The notes under the pieces: generated by a model | The model's database searches: none | The model's input: only the letters and a program-made list of their open reading frames with translations | Told to the model about the DNA's origin: nothing | DNA from: Symbiodinium natans | Taxonomy: Eukaryota > Sar > Dinophyceae > Suessiales > Symbiodiniaceae | DNA length: 64,000 nucleotides | Assembly: GCA_905221605.1 (NCBI GenBank) | Contig: CAJNDS010000176.1 | Location: forward strand, 141,635-205,634 | Direction: 5' to 3' | In this document: positions 42,159-52,607 of the stretch, in pieces | How the letters are laid out: the number at the start of each line of letters is the position of its first letter | Numbering within the stretch: the first letter of the stretch is position 1 | Program-made: the position numbers and the translations under genes

Positions 42159-42296
42159 GATTAAGGGATGGAGGGACCCCTACAACCTTATTCCCCTATA
42201 CAACCCCATCTTTTCCCCACATCTACCTGAAACAGTGCCTAGATGCCTAGTAGCCCCTACAGTACCCCTGAACTCCCTTAGCAGGGTAGTTCTTTA
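42159..42296 (+). mobile_element. Probable introner, family not otherwise seen
   Basis: It begins exactly at the GA donor (GATTAAGGGATGGAGGGACC) and carries the ...ccctacaaccttattcccc texture of P elements. The likely acceptor is cccttagcAG near 42285. No clear second copy is present in the window. Confidence 0.4.
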
Positions 42297-42516
42297 AACA
42301 GGAAGCCAGAGTAGCCCCGCAAAGCCGTGCTGTGGAAATCTGCGGAAGGTGCCCTAGTGCACGTGAAATTTGCGTTTGTTTCGGTCACAGGGACCTGCAC
42401 CACATTGCAAAGCATAGAACAAAATAGTTGCATGGCAGATGTTTCCCGCACTCAACTCAGACACCGTAAGATACCGTAAAGGCATTTGCCGTTTGCAGTT
42501 TGCGTCAGAAAGCTCA

Positions 42517-42648
42517 ACCCTAAACCCTAAACCCTAAACCCTAAACCCTAAACCCTAAACCCTAAACCCTAAACCCTAAACCCTAAACCCTAAACCCTAA
42601 ACCCTAAACCCTAAACCCTAAACCCTAAACCCTAAACCCTAAACCCTG
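42517..42648 (-). repeat. Perfect CCCTAAA array, about 19 units
   Basis: Nineteen identical units run into ctgcAG, the acceptor of the exon at 42652. Confidence 0.95.
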
Positions 42649-42651
42649 CAG

Positions 42652-42764
42652 GAGACAACTGCCCTGCGCCGATTCTGAGCACGATGTTTGTGCTTGCGTT
42701 GACGGGGCTATATGACGTGCAGGCCCAGCGCCCGATTTTGCCGGCAGCCATGCCTTCAAGAGGG
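42652..42764 (+). CDS. Gene A exon held between two perfect opposed arrays
   Basis: AG at 42650-42651, donor AGAGGG|GTTTAGGG at 42765. The preferred frame DNCPAPILSTMFVLALTGLY continues DVQAQRPILPAAMPSRG. The donor GT is the first GT of the TTTAGGG array itself. One other frame is partly open. Confidence 0.45.
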
Positions 42765-42765
42765 G

Positions 42766-42872
42766 TTTAGGGTTTAGGGTTTAGGGTTTAGGGTTTAGGG
42801 TTTAGGGTTTAGGGTTTAGGGTTTAGGGTTTAGGGTTTAGGGTTTAGGGTTTAGGGTTAGGGTTTAGGGTTT
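42766..42872 (+). repeat. TTTAGGG array starting at a donor
   Basis: About 15 units, nearly perfect; forms an inverted repeat with 42517-42648 around a 113-base exon. Confidence 0.95.
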
Positions 42873-42879
42873 AAGGCTT

Positions 42880-44639
42880 AAAACTTAGGGCAAATTAATG
42901 GAACTGTGAACCTCCTCCCTCCCCCACTGTGAAGAGCGCGAGCACTTGGTGGACACTTGGTGGACGAACGCGCGCGTGGCACGTGGCTTTTCGGAGAATC
43001 GGCGGCTTCTGTCAGCGGAGCCCGACGTCTCCCGACGTCTACTTCCGAACCCTTCGAGTTCAGAGTGTAATCGTACGTTGCGACCGCCCAAACTTGTTTG
43101 TTCTCAATTTCTTTGCACAGCTACGAGGCTTTGAGGTGAGTGAGACATGCCATTTTGGCATTTTTTATTTTGTGTTCGTCTCTGATCCCGGCACTCGTTT
43201 CCTCTCTTGAGAATGCCTTTGGACCGTGATATGTGCGAAGCCGGAAGCTGCCAGTGACGTTTTCAAAGCGGCAAACTTTGTCGGGCCACGACTTGTGTGG
43301 AGCAGGACATGTTGCTTTTGAGTTGGGCTGTTTTCAGGCCTGAAAGGCTTGTAGCTGCCAAACCCTGCCCCTCCAGTGCCTCTACCCTCATCCCCGCACC
43401 ATACACCCGCCCGTCGCCCCAACCATCGCCCTTCCGCAATGAATCCGCACTAGACCTCTAAAGCCGCGAAATGTGGAGCACATAAGCCCAAAGACAGGCT
43501 GCATTCCAACTATGGAGCCATCATAGCCCCCTTGCACCTGCCAGGTCTACAGGCGTTCCACCGCGTCCACACCCTGGGCAGACATTCAACTCACAGCTAC
43601 GGTGCGGCTTTGTGGCGAGGCTGGCAAGGGAGCTTCAATCCAAGGTCTCAGATGTAGGGCTCGGGGCTCGGGGTTTCTGTTGAATGACACGGGTCAGGGG
43701 CTGCTGAAGCCTCAAGGGCAGCTCTTGCAAACTCAGCTACAAAGTTGGCATCGAATCTTGCCACAGGACATGGAGTATAGCGCGCTGCTACCTGCTGATG
43801 AGCATAACAGCACCATCATCACCGGCCTCCGAAGCTTAGCTGCATGATAGGCAGGTTCAGGAAGATGGCAGTCTCATGCGCCATGACCCGCATTGCAAGA
43901 ATCCGTGTGATGAACATGGACCATGGAAATGTATGGAACATCTGGGCTCATCTGCGAGAATGCAACAATGGGCTTCTCAAGAGTAGTTCAGGTGTCCGGA
44001 CCACTGGCTGCCACCGGAAATTCCGAACCCTGGTCGACAACCTGCGGAATTGGCAGAGCTCGGCTCGCTATGGCTCGTCAGAACAGCGAATGTGGTCCCT
44101 GGACCCTACACACACCGGGGTTTGGCATAGTTCGGGCTTCTACTTTGCCTTTGAGTCGAGAGGCTCTGCCGGGTAGCTCATGTGAATCCCTGATCTCAGG
44201 AGCGGTAGGTTCAAGGCTCCCAGGCATGTGCTTTTCCTTATTGGGCTGCTGGAAGTTTACTTTTCTTCTGAGTGGGCCTGAAGGTACATGGCAGACACAG
44301 ACGAGATCCTTGGCAAGAATCGTTGATGCTGGGTTCTCCCCCAGTATTGTGCCAGCTAAGAAGAAGCGGAGTTAGCCTCGTCAACCCGCTTCAGGATGCT
44401 TCTCCTTGAGCAAGCATGGTGAGAATTTGTCCAGCGCTGCTTAAGGACGACCTGTATGGAGACAGGTGGCGAAGGCACGATGGTTACCGACAGAAGGCAG
44501 GTCTGATAGATGGTCGGTAGAGAGCTGATGAGGGGGCAAATGGAAGTGGAATCTCTTGTGTGGGCGCGGCGATTTCTTGGCAAAACAGCTGCTGTCTTCA
44601 CGCGTGGCCCGCAGGAGTGTATCTTGTACTGATCGAGTA
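42880..44639. other. Weakly supported coding; no exon fixed
   Basis: A + strand frame at 43923-44200 (GTSGLICENATMGFSRVVQV ... NSECGPWTLHTPGFG) is protein-like but overlaps a rival frame. Elsewhere no frame has two good borders. Confidence 0.3.
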
Positions 44640-44677
44640 TCCCTAAACCCCAAACCCTAAACCCTAAACCCTAAACG
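44640..44677 (-). repeat. CCCTAAA array
   Basis: Five units 27 bases before the next acceptor. Confidence 0.85.
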
Positions 44678-44704
44678 CCCGAAGTTTGTGTTTCGTATGA
44701 ACAG

Positions 44705-44824
44705 AGATGTCTTGCCCCAAAGGCCTTGGTGGCGGATGAGTCTGGAGCGGACGCAGCTAGTGCAGCTTGCCTCATGAAGCATCCGAAACTTTCCCCTTTT
44801 TGCGGAGCACGACTTTTTGCAGGG
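44705..44824 (+). CDS. Gene A exon, Ala-rich
   Basis: AG at 44703-44704; the frame RCLAPKALVADESGADAASA continues ACLMKHPKLSPFCGARLFAG until TAA. The other two frames stop early. The donor is not fixed. Confidence 0.4.
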
Positions 44825-45378
44825 TAATTATTTGACACAACCCACACGGCAAGCTATGACTATGGACGAACGAGCCGAAACCTTAAAGCCCCAACCCCCC
44901 CCCCCCCCCCCCCCCCTCCCCAAAAAAAAGAACCCTTAACCCTAAGACCCTCAACCCCGAACCCCCGCAGGCAGGGCATTTGGCTGGCAGGGCTCCCGGG
45001 ACTGGGGGTGGCCACTATGGCGGCTTGGCATGCAAGAACCGTGCAGCGTCCGGATGCAGTAGTATGCTAGTCGAGCCCGGTATTGTGGGTATGGTATGGT
45101 ACGGCATGGTAGGGTGTAGGACCACAGCGTAGGACCAAGCATGCGTTGCATACAATATTGTTAAGACAGCACAGCAGAATAAGCGTAGGGGTAGGAACGC
45201 TCTTTCATTGTGATGTCCTGAACTCGACAGGCAGACGTGTATGTCTCGAAAAGCAGCTTGGCAGGAACAAGCCACTTCTCCACCTCGCAAGAATTGCGTA
45301 AGCCGCTTTAGGCAGCCAGGCTTATACCTCACAGATGTGCATCCAGCAGTATATTGTTGAACGGACGTGTTTTTGCAG

Positions 45379-46518
45379 CATCTGTTCAGATGGCATGATT
45401 CGCCTGCACTACTGGCTTTCACAACTCTTTCTTGCGAAGTCTCACACGGCCAAGTGCGAGGCACGCAGCAGGAGGTGGGGACGGTCGTCAATGTGGATGA
45501 CTACAATGGCCAGACCTTCTACGTCTACAACGCAACGACTCAGTACTGCTACAAGGTCTCTGTTGGCCAGATGGTAGAGGACCGAGCCGTGTGCGCTCGT
45601 TTGGTTGTGAGATCAAAGGTGAGCAGAGTGGTATCATGAATTGCCACTGCTTGCAGCAAGTTGCTCGCAACTTCCCACCCCTGAAGTCTCCAGGAAGATA
45701 AGCTCTCATCCGTGGCCGCATGTGATGCCACTGGCTTCGCACCAACAGCCTCTGCCAACTACTTCTTGATCGGAACTTACGCTTCCACTACGGACAACAT
45801 GCAGTCTTATGACGCTCGGCCGGGTCTGCCCCCCACTCCTAAAGGTTGGTACCCCTAATTGCAGGCTGCCACGAGATGTCGTGGAAATTTGAAAAATTGT
45901 GCCCGGAATCGTTTCAGAGCAGCACTCAAGGCTGTAAATGGTGCTTTCTCTCCACATACCTCTCAGACGCTAATAAGCCCCCAAAACCCCAAAAGTCTGC
46001 CTATACCCAATATCAGTTTCTACCATCCAGATCACGAATCTCCTTCTCTCTGTTTCTTGCAGCCCCCTTGTGGCATCCTGAGGTGCAAGGCGTCAGCTGC
46101 AACTCCGGACAGCGCCACGCCACCCTCCGCACCGAGATCGACGCCAGCCTGAGCTCCCTTGTGGTGACCGTCGGCGAGGTGATCCGAACTTCGGGGCATG
46201 ATTTAGGGGGCTTTAGGACATGTTCTGCGATCGTCGTGAAGAGTATCATGGCGGTGGTTCATGGATTCTCTGCTGTAGCAGTGCAGAGTGGACTGCTGCT
46301 TAGAGCTTGAAGTCGAACATGCTCTTCAACAGTCTCGATGCTCAGTTGCGGTTCCCTTGTGATCTTCATGTGAACCCACAATGTCCTGAAACTTCCCGGG
46401 CCGGTCTGAACTTGCTTTGTATGCACTCCTGAGTGTGCAGGTCGCAACGTGTGAGTACGAGGTGGTGCTGCATGTGCCATTGGATGACGTCCTGGTCGCC
46501 GGCACTCTCTGCGCACAG
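45379..46518 (+). CDS. Four gene A exons linked in phase, two fibronectin-like units
   Basis: Exons 45379-45555, 45694-45844, 46063-46178 and 46441-46518 have excellent acceptors (ttttgcAG, ctccAG, tttcttgcAG, gtgtgcAG) and donors (GT, GT, GT, GA). Phases agree at all three junctions (0/0, 1/1, 0/0). Key stretches are EVGTVVNVDDYNGQTFYVYN ATTQYCYK; EDKLSSVAACDATGFAPTAS ANYFLIGTYA; SCNSGQRHATLRTEIDASLS SLVVTVGE; VATCEYEVVLHVPLDDVLVA. Repeated Tyr-x-Val-x-Val with following Cys fits extracellular beta-sandwich units. With 14172-15634 and 50780-51508 this is the best-supported part of gene A. Confidence 0.65.
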
Positions 46519-47035
46519 GATGTTCCAATAGGCGTCATGAAGGAGCCTCATTACCGTCTGTGCGCTGGTGACAGGAGGGTCGACAATCAGCCATTTGTAG
46601 TCTGTCGTAGGCCGGCTTCCCTCTGTTCATCTGAGGCTTGCCTTGTAATCCCTATAGATTTGCATAAGGTGCCCAAAATACAGATTCAAATTAATCGGCC
46701 CCGATGTGGCTGCTAGAGGGGCGGGCCGGGGGGCCTCCTTGGTCTGTGAAAATATAGGAAGCATGGTGGAATGTGCAAAGAGACAGCCAGGATGCTTTCG
46801 ATGTGCCAGTGCCCATTTCGTGCATACAGGACTGCCCTTGCTTTCATGAAATCAGTGCTGTTTCATGACCTGTTGGCGGCCTCTAGCAATGGCCCATCCG
46901 TGCAGCAAGCTGTTCCTAGCCCTACTGATGCAGGAAAGCCGAGGAAGCACCGCTACTGTGCTGCAAATACTGTTTTGGGCATGATTGGAGTAACATTGTC
47001 GCAACTACGTTCACTACTACTTTTACTACTATTGT

Positions 47036-47088
47036 TACTACTACTTTTACTACTACTTTTCGTCGTCGTGGTCGTCGTGGTCGTGGTG

Positions 47089-47187
<99 letters not shown>

Positions 47188-47191
47188 TTGT

Positions 47192-47243
<52 letters not shown>

Positions 47244-47260
47244 GGTCTTATCATTCTCAG
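47036..47260. repeat. (GTCGTG)n and (GTC)n repeat
   Basis: About 35 hexamer and triplet units. All frames are open as poly-Val, poly-Arg/Pro or poly-Ser, again a repeat artefact. Confidence 0.95.
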
Positions 47261-47579
47261 CCTTTGTGTCGTGGTCGTCGTCATGATGATGATGGTGGCG
47301 ATTGGGATGATGATGGGGAGGTGGACGAGGAGGAGGACACCCACGAGTAATACGACTGTTACAACGACGACTCCTACTATTGACTCCTATTCACTTGTTA
47401 CTCTTGTTCTTGCTATCACGATTTCGAGTATCACTGTTGGTATTGAATAGAGCCAATAGCTCCCTTCTGCAGCAGGCTTCTGTGTCTGCTGATGTCGTTG
47501 AGACATGCGCTAGGTTTGGGTGGTCGCCAAGCCAGAGGGCAAGCGCCTGCGTCTTTGCGAGGTAGGCCGACTGAATCAG

Positions 47580-48310
47580 CAAGAGAGACAGGACAGGGAG
47601 AGGGAGAGAGAGAGAGAGAGAGCGAGCGAGCCAGCGAGCGAGCGAGCTTCCATCATTCCACCGACTACCCCAAAGCGGGGGCGCGCGAACAGCGCGGGGG
47701 GCTTGCCTCTCATGCCCCAAGAAAGAAAGAAAGAGAGAGCGAGCAGAAGAAGAAACAAAGAAATCGAGCAAAAATAAAAAACAAGAAAGAAAGAAAGAGA
47801 GAGAGGCCAGAGTCTTTGGATTGGAGAAGAACACCCTCCGGAGCGGCGCAATTCCCAGGTGGGGCCGAAATGTCAGGCCCAGAGTCTCCGAAACAGGCCA
47901 CGGGGACGTCTTTCCCGCTGCCAGAGAACGTGTTGAACATGGGGCCGTGCCGATTTGGGGTAAGCACCCTGGAAGTAGGACCTCAGGCGGCTTGCGGCTG
48001 TCACCGCGCTTGGGCCAAGTTGGCTTCCAAGCTCAGACCCCAAAAGCAGAGGTGGGAAAGAAATGCGGACGAGACGAAAACGAAGAAGCAGAGAGAGAGA
48101 GAGAGAGACCTAGAGAGACCCCACAGAGTAAAGATGCCCGGGGCTCCGGCCCCAAGCCCCTAGAAAGAAAGAAAGACCCCACAGAGTAAGTCTTGGGGCG
48201 AAGTCCTTCTCCCAGCCTGCCTAAACCCGAGGGCGAGGACGCCCGGGGGCTTGCCCCCTTGCCCCCAAGAAAAAATGAAAGAAAGAGAGAGTGTGTGTGT
48301 GTGTGTGCGT
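47580..48310. repeat. Purine-rich composite repeat with GC-rich blocks, second locus
   Basis: (GA)n, (GAAA)n and (GT)n tracts alternate with GC-rich blocks: aagcgggggcgcgcgaacag ... atgccccaagaaagaaag near 47670-47730, and related ones near 48130-48170 and 48215-48270. The blocks resemble those at 20.5 kb closely enough to be one family. Confidence 0.8.
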
Positions 48311-48979
48311 GCAGAGACGGTGTGAGTGTTAATGTGGTCAGGCCCTGCGATAAGAGACAACCGCCGCTCTTTGTATATCGACCCCAATTTGTGAAGCAAT
48401 TCAGGTTGCTTGCAGGAACGGTCGAATCAATCACGCACAACTGAAGTCTGAAGAGCAACGTTGGGTACTATATCACGGGCAAGTAGAAGATAGCCCGACC
48501 GGCGGATCCAATCCGCACCGTGCCACACACTGTGTTTCAGCGCATAAGCCGTTCAGAACCGGGCTGTCTGTCCGCCGGCCGGCAAAGGGAACGCAATGCC
48601 TGTCCTGGGTAATTCCTGTGAAGCTACATCTCCCTTCAATGGCAGGGGTTACGGCAGCAATGGAAGCAAGCCATTGTCCTCCCAAGCTATCAAGGTCAGA
48701 CTGGAGTTGCGTGCGGTATGCGGAGCAGCGGGCTGGTAGAAGTTCTAGAAGTTCTCGACCAGCACCCCTGTGGACAGGTAGAGATCTTCAGCGAGCCACT
48801 TCCCACGGTCACGCAGGCCGTGTTTTTCCTACTTCCGATTGTGTGTGTTTTGTTCTCGGATTTGAAGTATTTGAAGAAACAGATTCAGCGATGCTTAAAG
48901 TCTTCACTTCCACTGGCGGCTGGATGATGACACCCGCTTTCTCCATGTCCCTTCTGCTGCTTACAGCCTTGTCTTGCAG

Positions 48980-49253
48980 AAGAAACGCCCGCCAGAGGTC
49001 AAGTTCGACTATGGTGATGCCGGAAACGAAGCTCGCCAGCCCAGAAGATTCTGTGCCATCGCACACAGTGCAGACTCAGGCCCTCAACCCTCGCCTACAG
49101 CCCTAAGCAAACCCTAAACCCTAAACCCCAAAACCCTAAACGCTGAGCCCCCCCAAGTTGCAGAGTTCACTGAGGAAACCACAGGTTCCCCTTGTGGGGC
49201 AAACAACATCACCGTGGAGTTCTCCGACGATGCTCGGCTCACCGCATATGGGG
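48980..49253 (+). CDS. Two gene A exons joined in phase
   Basis: Exon 48980-49079 (acceptor cttgtcttgcAG; GC donor) and exon 49164-49253 (acceptor aagttgcAG; donor TATGGG|GTTTAGGG). A Glu codon is completed across the junction. The frame reads KKRPPEVKFDYGDAGNEARQ PRRFCAIAHSADS, then EFTEETTGSPCGANNITVEF SDDARLTAYG. 'Arg-x-Phe-Cys-Ala-Ile-Ala-x-Ser-x-Asp' fits the family pattern. The second donor lies at the first base of a TTTAGGG array. Confidence 0.55.
49108..49142 (-). repeat. Short CCCTAAA array inside an 84-base intron
   Basis: Five units between the GC donor at 49080 and the acceptor at 49162. Confidence 0.85.
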
Positions 49254-49303
49254 GTTTAGGGTTTAGGGTTTAGGGTTTAGGGTTTAGGGTTTAGGGTTTA
49301 GGG
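49254..49303 (+). repeat. TTTAGGG array beginning at a donor
   Basis: Seven units; passes without a break into a V-family element. Confidence 0.9.
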
Positions 49304-49405
49304 GGTTTACGATATTAGGGGAGGTACCTTATTGGGGTCTTTTATATAGAGATCCTACTATTTGGGGATCTATATTGGGGGGTCCCCTATTTTCGTAAAC
49401 CCCCA
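49301..49405. mobile_element. V-family inverted-repeat element behind an array
   Basis: Left end GGGGGTTTACGATATTAGGG, right end CCCTATTTTCGTAAACCCCC: a 20-base near-perfect inverted repeat. The same array-plus-V arrangement occurs at 53238-53406. Confidence 0.7.
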
Positions 49406-49796
49406 TGTGACTGCCTTTCTTGCCATCTAGAGATCCAACTTGACACACTCACATTTCAGCACTTCTCTCTATGCTTCCTGTTGAGCAATGCTGTTGTTGA
49501 AGAGACAGCCTTGAACCTTGTGCCCCAAACCCCTACATGTTCTCCGACGGCAGTGAGATCAGATGCCCAAGGACAACACGACCTGGCTTAAAGCATGGGA
49601 TGCATTCGCTGATGGCTCTCGGGCGCAGTTAATCCAAACAGCGCGCTGGACCGGGGTGGGATGGGCAGGGATGGGCTTGGATGGGCAATGTGCGGCACAG
49701 TTGGGTCTTTCTTGAGGTTCAAGGGTATCTGACACGCGAATTCATGGTGTCCGGCCGCAGGGGTAGTGAAAGGATCTCAGCCTCAGCATAACAAGG

Positions 49797-50285
49797 GGCC
49801 CATAAGATAGACCCCCCAAAATAGTAGGATCCCCCTTATATCAGGGGCAAACCGATCAGGACGGCGTATGGGGGCGGATGGCACACAGCCTTCGGCAAAG
49901 GCCGTCGAACTCTCCTAGCCTTCGTCGAAACTCTTGGCCTTCGTCGAACCCCCTCCCGACCCTTGTGGCCTTCGTCGAACCTCCGGCCTTCATTTAGCCT
50001 TCGTCGAACCTTCGCGTTTTTTTTTCGGGCTTTGTCTTGGCCTTTTGTATCGGTCTTCGTCGAACCCCCTCCCCCTTCGTCGAACCTCCCGGCCTTCGTC
50101 GAACCTTGGCCCGGCCCCCCGGCCTTCGTCGAACTTCGTCTCGGCCCGTTGGTATCCCGAGTCTTCGTCGAAGTTCCCCGGCCATCCTGCTCTTCGGCCA
50201 TCCTGATGTGTTTTCCCCTAATTATAATAAGGAATCCCAAGAAGGCACCCCCCCCCCTCCCCCCAAGATCGTAAACCTCTAATCG
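49797..50285. mobile_element. V-family ends enclosing a TTCGTCGAA-rich block
   Basis: The left part (gaccccccaaaatagtaggatc) and right part (cctaattataataaggaatc ... gatcgtaaacctc) are V-like. Between them, at about 49905-50175, the motif CCTTCGTCGAACC recurs around 11 times with irregular spacing. The core TTCGTCGAA is a nine-base palindrome with one central base. Long frames on both strands here (Arg/Glu-rich on minus) follow from the repeat. Confidence 0.55.
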
Positions 50286-50342
50286 ATCCCGGCCTCCTGA
50301 ATTCCTTACCAGCCTACGTGGATCCATTAAGCTCCTGCGCAG

Positions 50343-50470
50343 GAGCTGGTGGCAACGCCTGTTCGCCCTGCCATTTCACGCCAACTTCAGCCAAACGCAA
50401 GCTCAGAACCTGACGATCCCGAGGCCACGATTCCCAGAAAGTTGGTGGCGTACTTTTGGGCATGATTCCA
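50343..50470 (+). CDS. Possible gene A exon
   Basis: After gctcctgcgcAG two frames are open: ELVATPVRPAISRQLQPNAS ... and SWWQRLFALPFHANFSQTQA .... There is no clear donor. Confidence 0.25.
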
Positions 50471-50779
50471 CATGAACTCCCCGCTAACAGCATCTTGCTT
50501 TCAAGCCTTTAGGCTCATCTTTCCATCCGTAGAGTCCCCCTAGAAATGATGTAAGCGGGGCGAGGAGAGGAAGGAAGAATGATACGCCCGTGAAGTGCCC
50601 GCTGAAAACCATTAAGGGCGCTGTTCTTTTGTTCGGTTTCTTCCTGTCAACTTGTGTCAACATTCGACCGCACTTTCCAGCCTATTCCATTCACTTCTTT
50701 CACCATCAGATTCAATGTGTGATCACAGAGTTCAAGCCGTAGAACCCGTGAAATAGAAGACATGACACGTCTTTCAGCT

Positions 50780-51508
50780 TCAGTCACCATCAGGAAAGGA
50801 CCAGGCAATGAAGCAAATTTATGGGTTTCGGCGGCTGTCAGGATCACACACAGGGTAAAGAGTCCCTTTCTTGGTCCAACGTTCCTTTCACCTCTATCGT
50901 ACATGTACAAGGAGGGGCCCCCGAGTTATAAGTAGAGTTATAACGACCCTAAGTTGGGTTATACGGATCTTAAATTAGGTTATATGTCCTTTAACTATAG
51001 TTAGTATAGTAAGGGGGGCCCTCCTTGTAGAAGAGCACGCCCATCCTGATCCTACGCAGTTTGCGGGAGAACTCAACCTACGACGTTCTGTGCTGGGCGA
51101 CAGACGCACTGAACAACGACATCATGCAGCTTGGCGGCAGGGCCTTCTTGAAAGTAAGAACTCAAGAAAACTCTTTTGCAATTACTTTGCGGGGTCTCGC
51201 CTCTTCTAGGGAAAACGCAAGCATGGCCAAATAGAGGCGATCTGCTTGCCCAAGCACCTCACTGAAGGCAAAGCATGGTGATGCTGCCACTTCCCTGGGC
51301 CGACACGAGACGCTCGCCTTGAACTTCAGCAAGTCACGAAATCTAGAGGAGGTACCAGGATGGGTTATTGGGCCCTATGATCCCCATAATCAACCCTATA
51401 AAGGGCCTTTTTGAGGGGTTATGGGGTATAATAGCCCGTCCTGGTAGGTCAAGGTCCGAAAAAAGCTACGAGCTATGGATTGTTTCACACTCGTGTTTCA
51501 AGGAAGTA
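50780..51508 (+). CDS. Five gene A exons linked in phase across two introners
   Basis: Exons ~50780-50911, 51031-51153, 51210-51277, 51330-51358 and 51448-51508. Phases agree at all four junctions. Reading order: TIRKGPGNEANLWVSAAVRI ... PLSYMYK | KSTPILILRSLRENSTYDVL CWATDALNNDIMQLGG RAFLK | GKRKHGQIEAICLPKHLTEG | KSRNLEEVPG | QGPKKATSYGLFHTRVSRK. The first two exons form a fibronectin-III-like unit (Leu-Arg-Glu-Asn-Ser-Thr-Tyr-Asp-Val-Leu-Cys-Trp-Ala). The frame meets TAA at 51506-51508, so gene A may end here; a GTAAGG donor overlaps the stop, so it may also continue. Confidence 0.6.
50912..51030 (+). mobile_element. W-family introner filling an intron (GA-AG)
   Basis: TACAAG|GAGGGGCCCCC on the left and GGGGGGCCCTCCTTGTAG| on the right: the inverted repeat covers the splice sites and a few exon bases. 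Excision joins Lys to Lys in phase within a fibronectin-like unit. Confidence 0.75.
51359..51447 (+). mobile_element. P-family introner filling an intron (GA-AG)
   Basis: TACCAG|GATGGGTTATTGGG on the left and AATAGCCCGTCCTGGTAG| on the right. 89 bases; a full-length, near-perfect palindrome. Confidence 0.75.
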
Positions 51509-51911
51509 AGGAAGGGGGGGAGCTGAGGGGAGCCGTGCAGTCATGTTGCTTAGTGAGCAGGTGCGAGAGTCGGTGTTTGATTGCAAGCCGAAGTCAGAAA
51601 ACCCTGGGCAGGATATGAGGTGACCACGGATCCTGTCCAATTCCCTGGAGCTCGTCGTCTACAGGTTCAGGGGCAGCACTAGTTGGAGCAGATGTCTGTA
51701 GCTGTCATTTCTTCTGCGAGGGTTTTAAGGGCTGCGAGGGTTTAGGGGTTTGGGGTTTAGGGTGCAGCACGCAGAGAAGAACTTGCAAGCCCCATAGGCC
51801 GTGTAAATCCAAAGAAGGCACCCTAAAGGCCGTATGCACCCTATAAGCTGTGCAGGCCCTGTAGTCCCCAAATCCTAAACCATCTCACCTGAAAAGTCTG
51901 AAGCTTGTCAG

Positions 51912-51968
51912 GAGGACGATGAGACCCTCAAGTGCTCTGGCTGGGTGCGTGAGCTGATGCCCTGCGAG
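51912..51968 (+). CDS. Micro-exon, 19 codons, possible end region of gene A
   Basis: The acceptor aagcttgtcAG and donor TGCGAG|GTGGGA bound EDDETLKCSGWVRELMPCE. A following segment near 52103-52156 (EEIATSDRLDPSLALRS, then TGA) could be the last exon, but the link is not proven. Confidence 0.4.
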
Positions 51969-52447
51969 GTGGGAGGTTTGGGTCTGAAAGGGCTGCAAAG
52001 GGGTCTTGTAGACTTCACACGGCCTTGACAGGGTCTTATAAGGTTTTGGTTCAGGGTCGCGTCGAGATGGATCCAGAGGTGTCCTGCGCTTAGCTTTGTT
52101 AGGAGGAGATCGCCACCTCCGACAGACTGGACCCCAGCTTGGCACTGAGATCCTGACTTGTAAACCACTTGTGAGGCATGATGGGCTTTGGCTGGACCCC
52201 TTCCACCCCCCCCCCCCCCCGCGTGAATCTGCGGGTGTCTGCGTTGCGGCTGAGGCATTGCACAGGCAATCGTGGCGAGCATCGAGTCAACGACTGAAGG
52301 TCCGCAGCCCTGTCTGTTGCTTGTGGAATGTGACATACTATACCTGGTGATGGAGAGTGGTACGAGTTTCAGCCAACAATAGTGTAGCACAACATGAATT
52401 AACTTCACCGATCATGGCAGTTCAAAGCAACCACCTGCGAACGATGC

Positions 52448-52522
52448 ATGTCGCTGTACCTGAGGACGTCTGCCGGGATCATCATCATCGTCATCATAAC
52501 CATTCTGGCTATCATCTTCTTA
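52448..52522 (+). CDS. Gene B first exon: hydrophobic signal sequence or anchor
   Basis: ATG at 52448 begins MSLYLRTSAGIIIIVIITIL followed by AIIFL, then a GTGTAG donor. A short positive N-terminus before about 16 hydrophobic residues is the layout of a signal peptide or signal anchor. The same bases could be a membrane helix at the end of gene A, since the frame extends upstream for a few codons (CERC). Phase to the next exon needs an acceptor at CACGGAG near 52630. Confidence 0.4.
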
Positions 52523-52607
52523 GTGTAGGTTGTTTGGGGGTCTAGGGTTGAGGGTTTAGGATAACACAGTCCTAAGCAGTATCAGAGGCATGATAGCTGC
52601 TGGACAG

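Noticed and set aside
43148-43162. GCCATTTTGGC, identical to the core of the dinoflagellate spliced leader
   Set aside because: Only 11 bases match and these form a small palindrome; the flanks (cat.. and ..attttt) do not continue the leader, and no gene start follows.
46771-47344. Long poly-Val (+) and Arg/Pro (minus) frames
   Set aside because: Produced by the (GTCGTG)n repeat, which lacks stops in several frames.
49836-50327. Minus-strand frame of 163 codons, Arg/Lys/Gly-rich
   Set aside because: It follows from the recurring TTCGTCGAAC motif (Arg-Arg-Phe-Asp-Glu-Gly on the minus strand) inside a repeat element.
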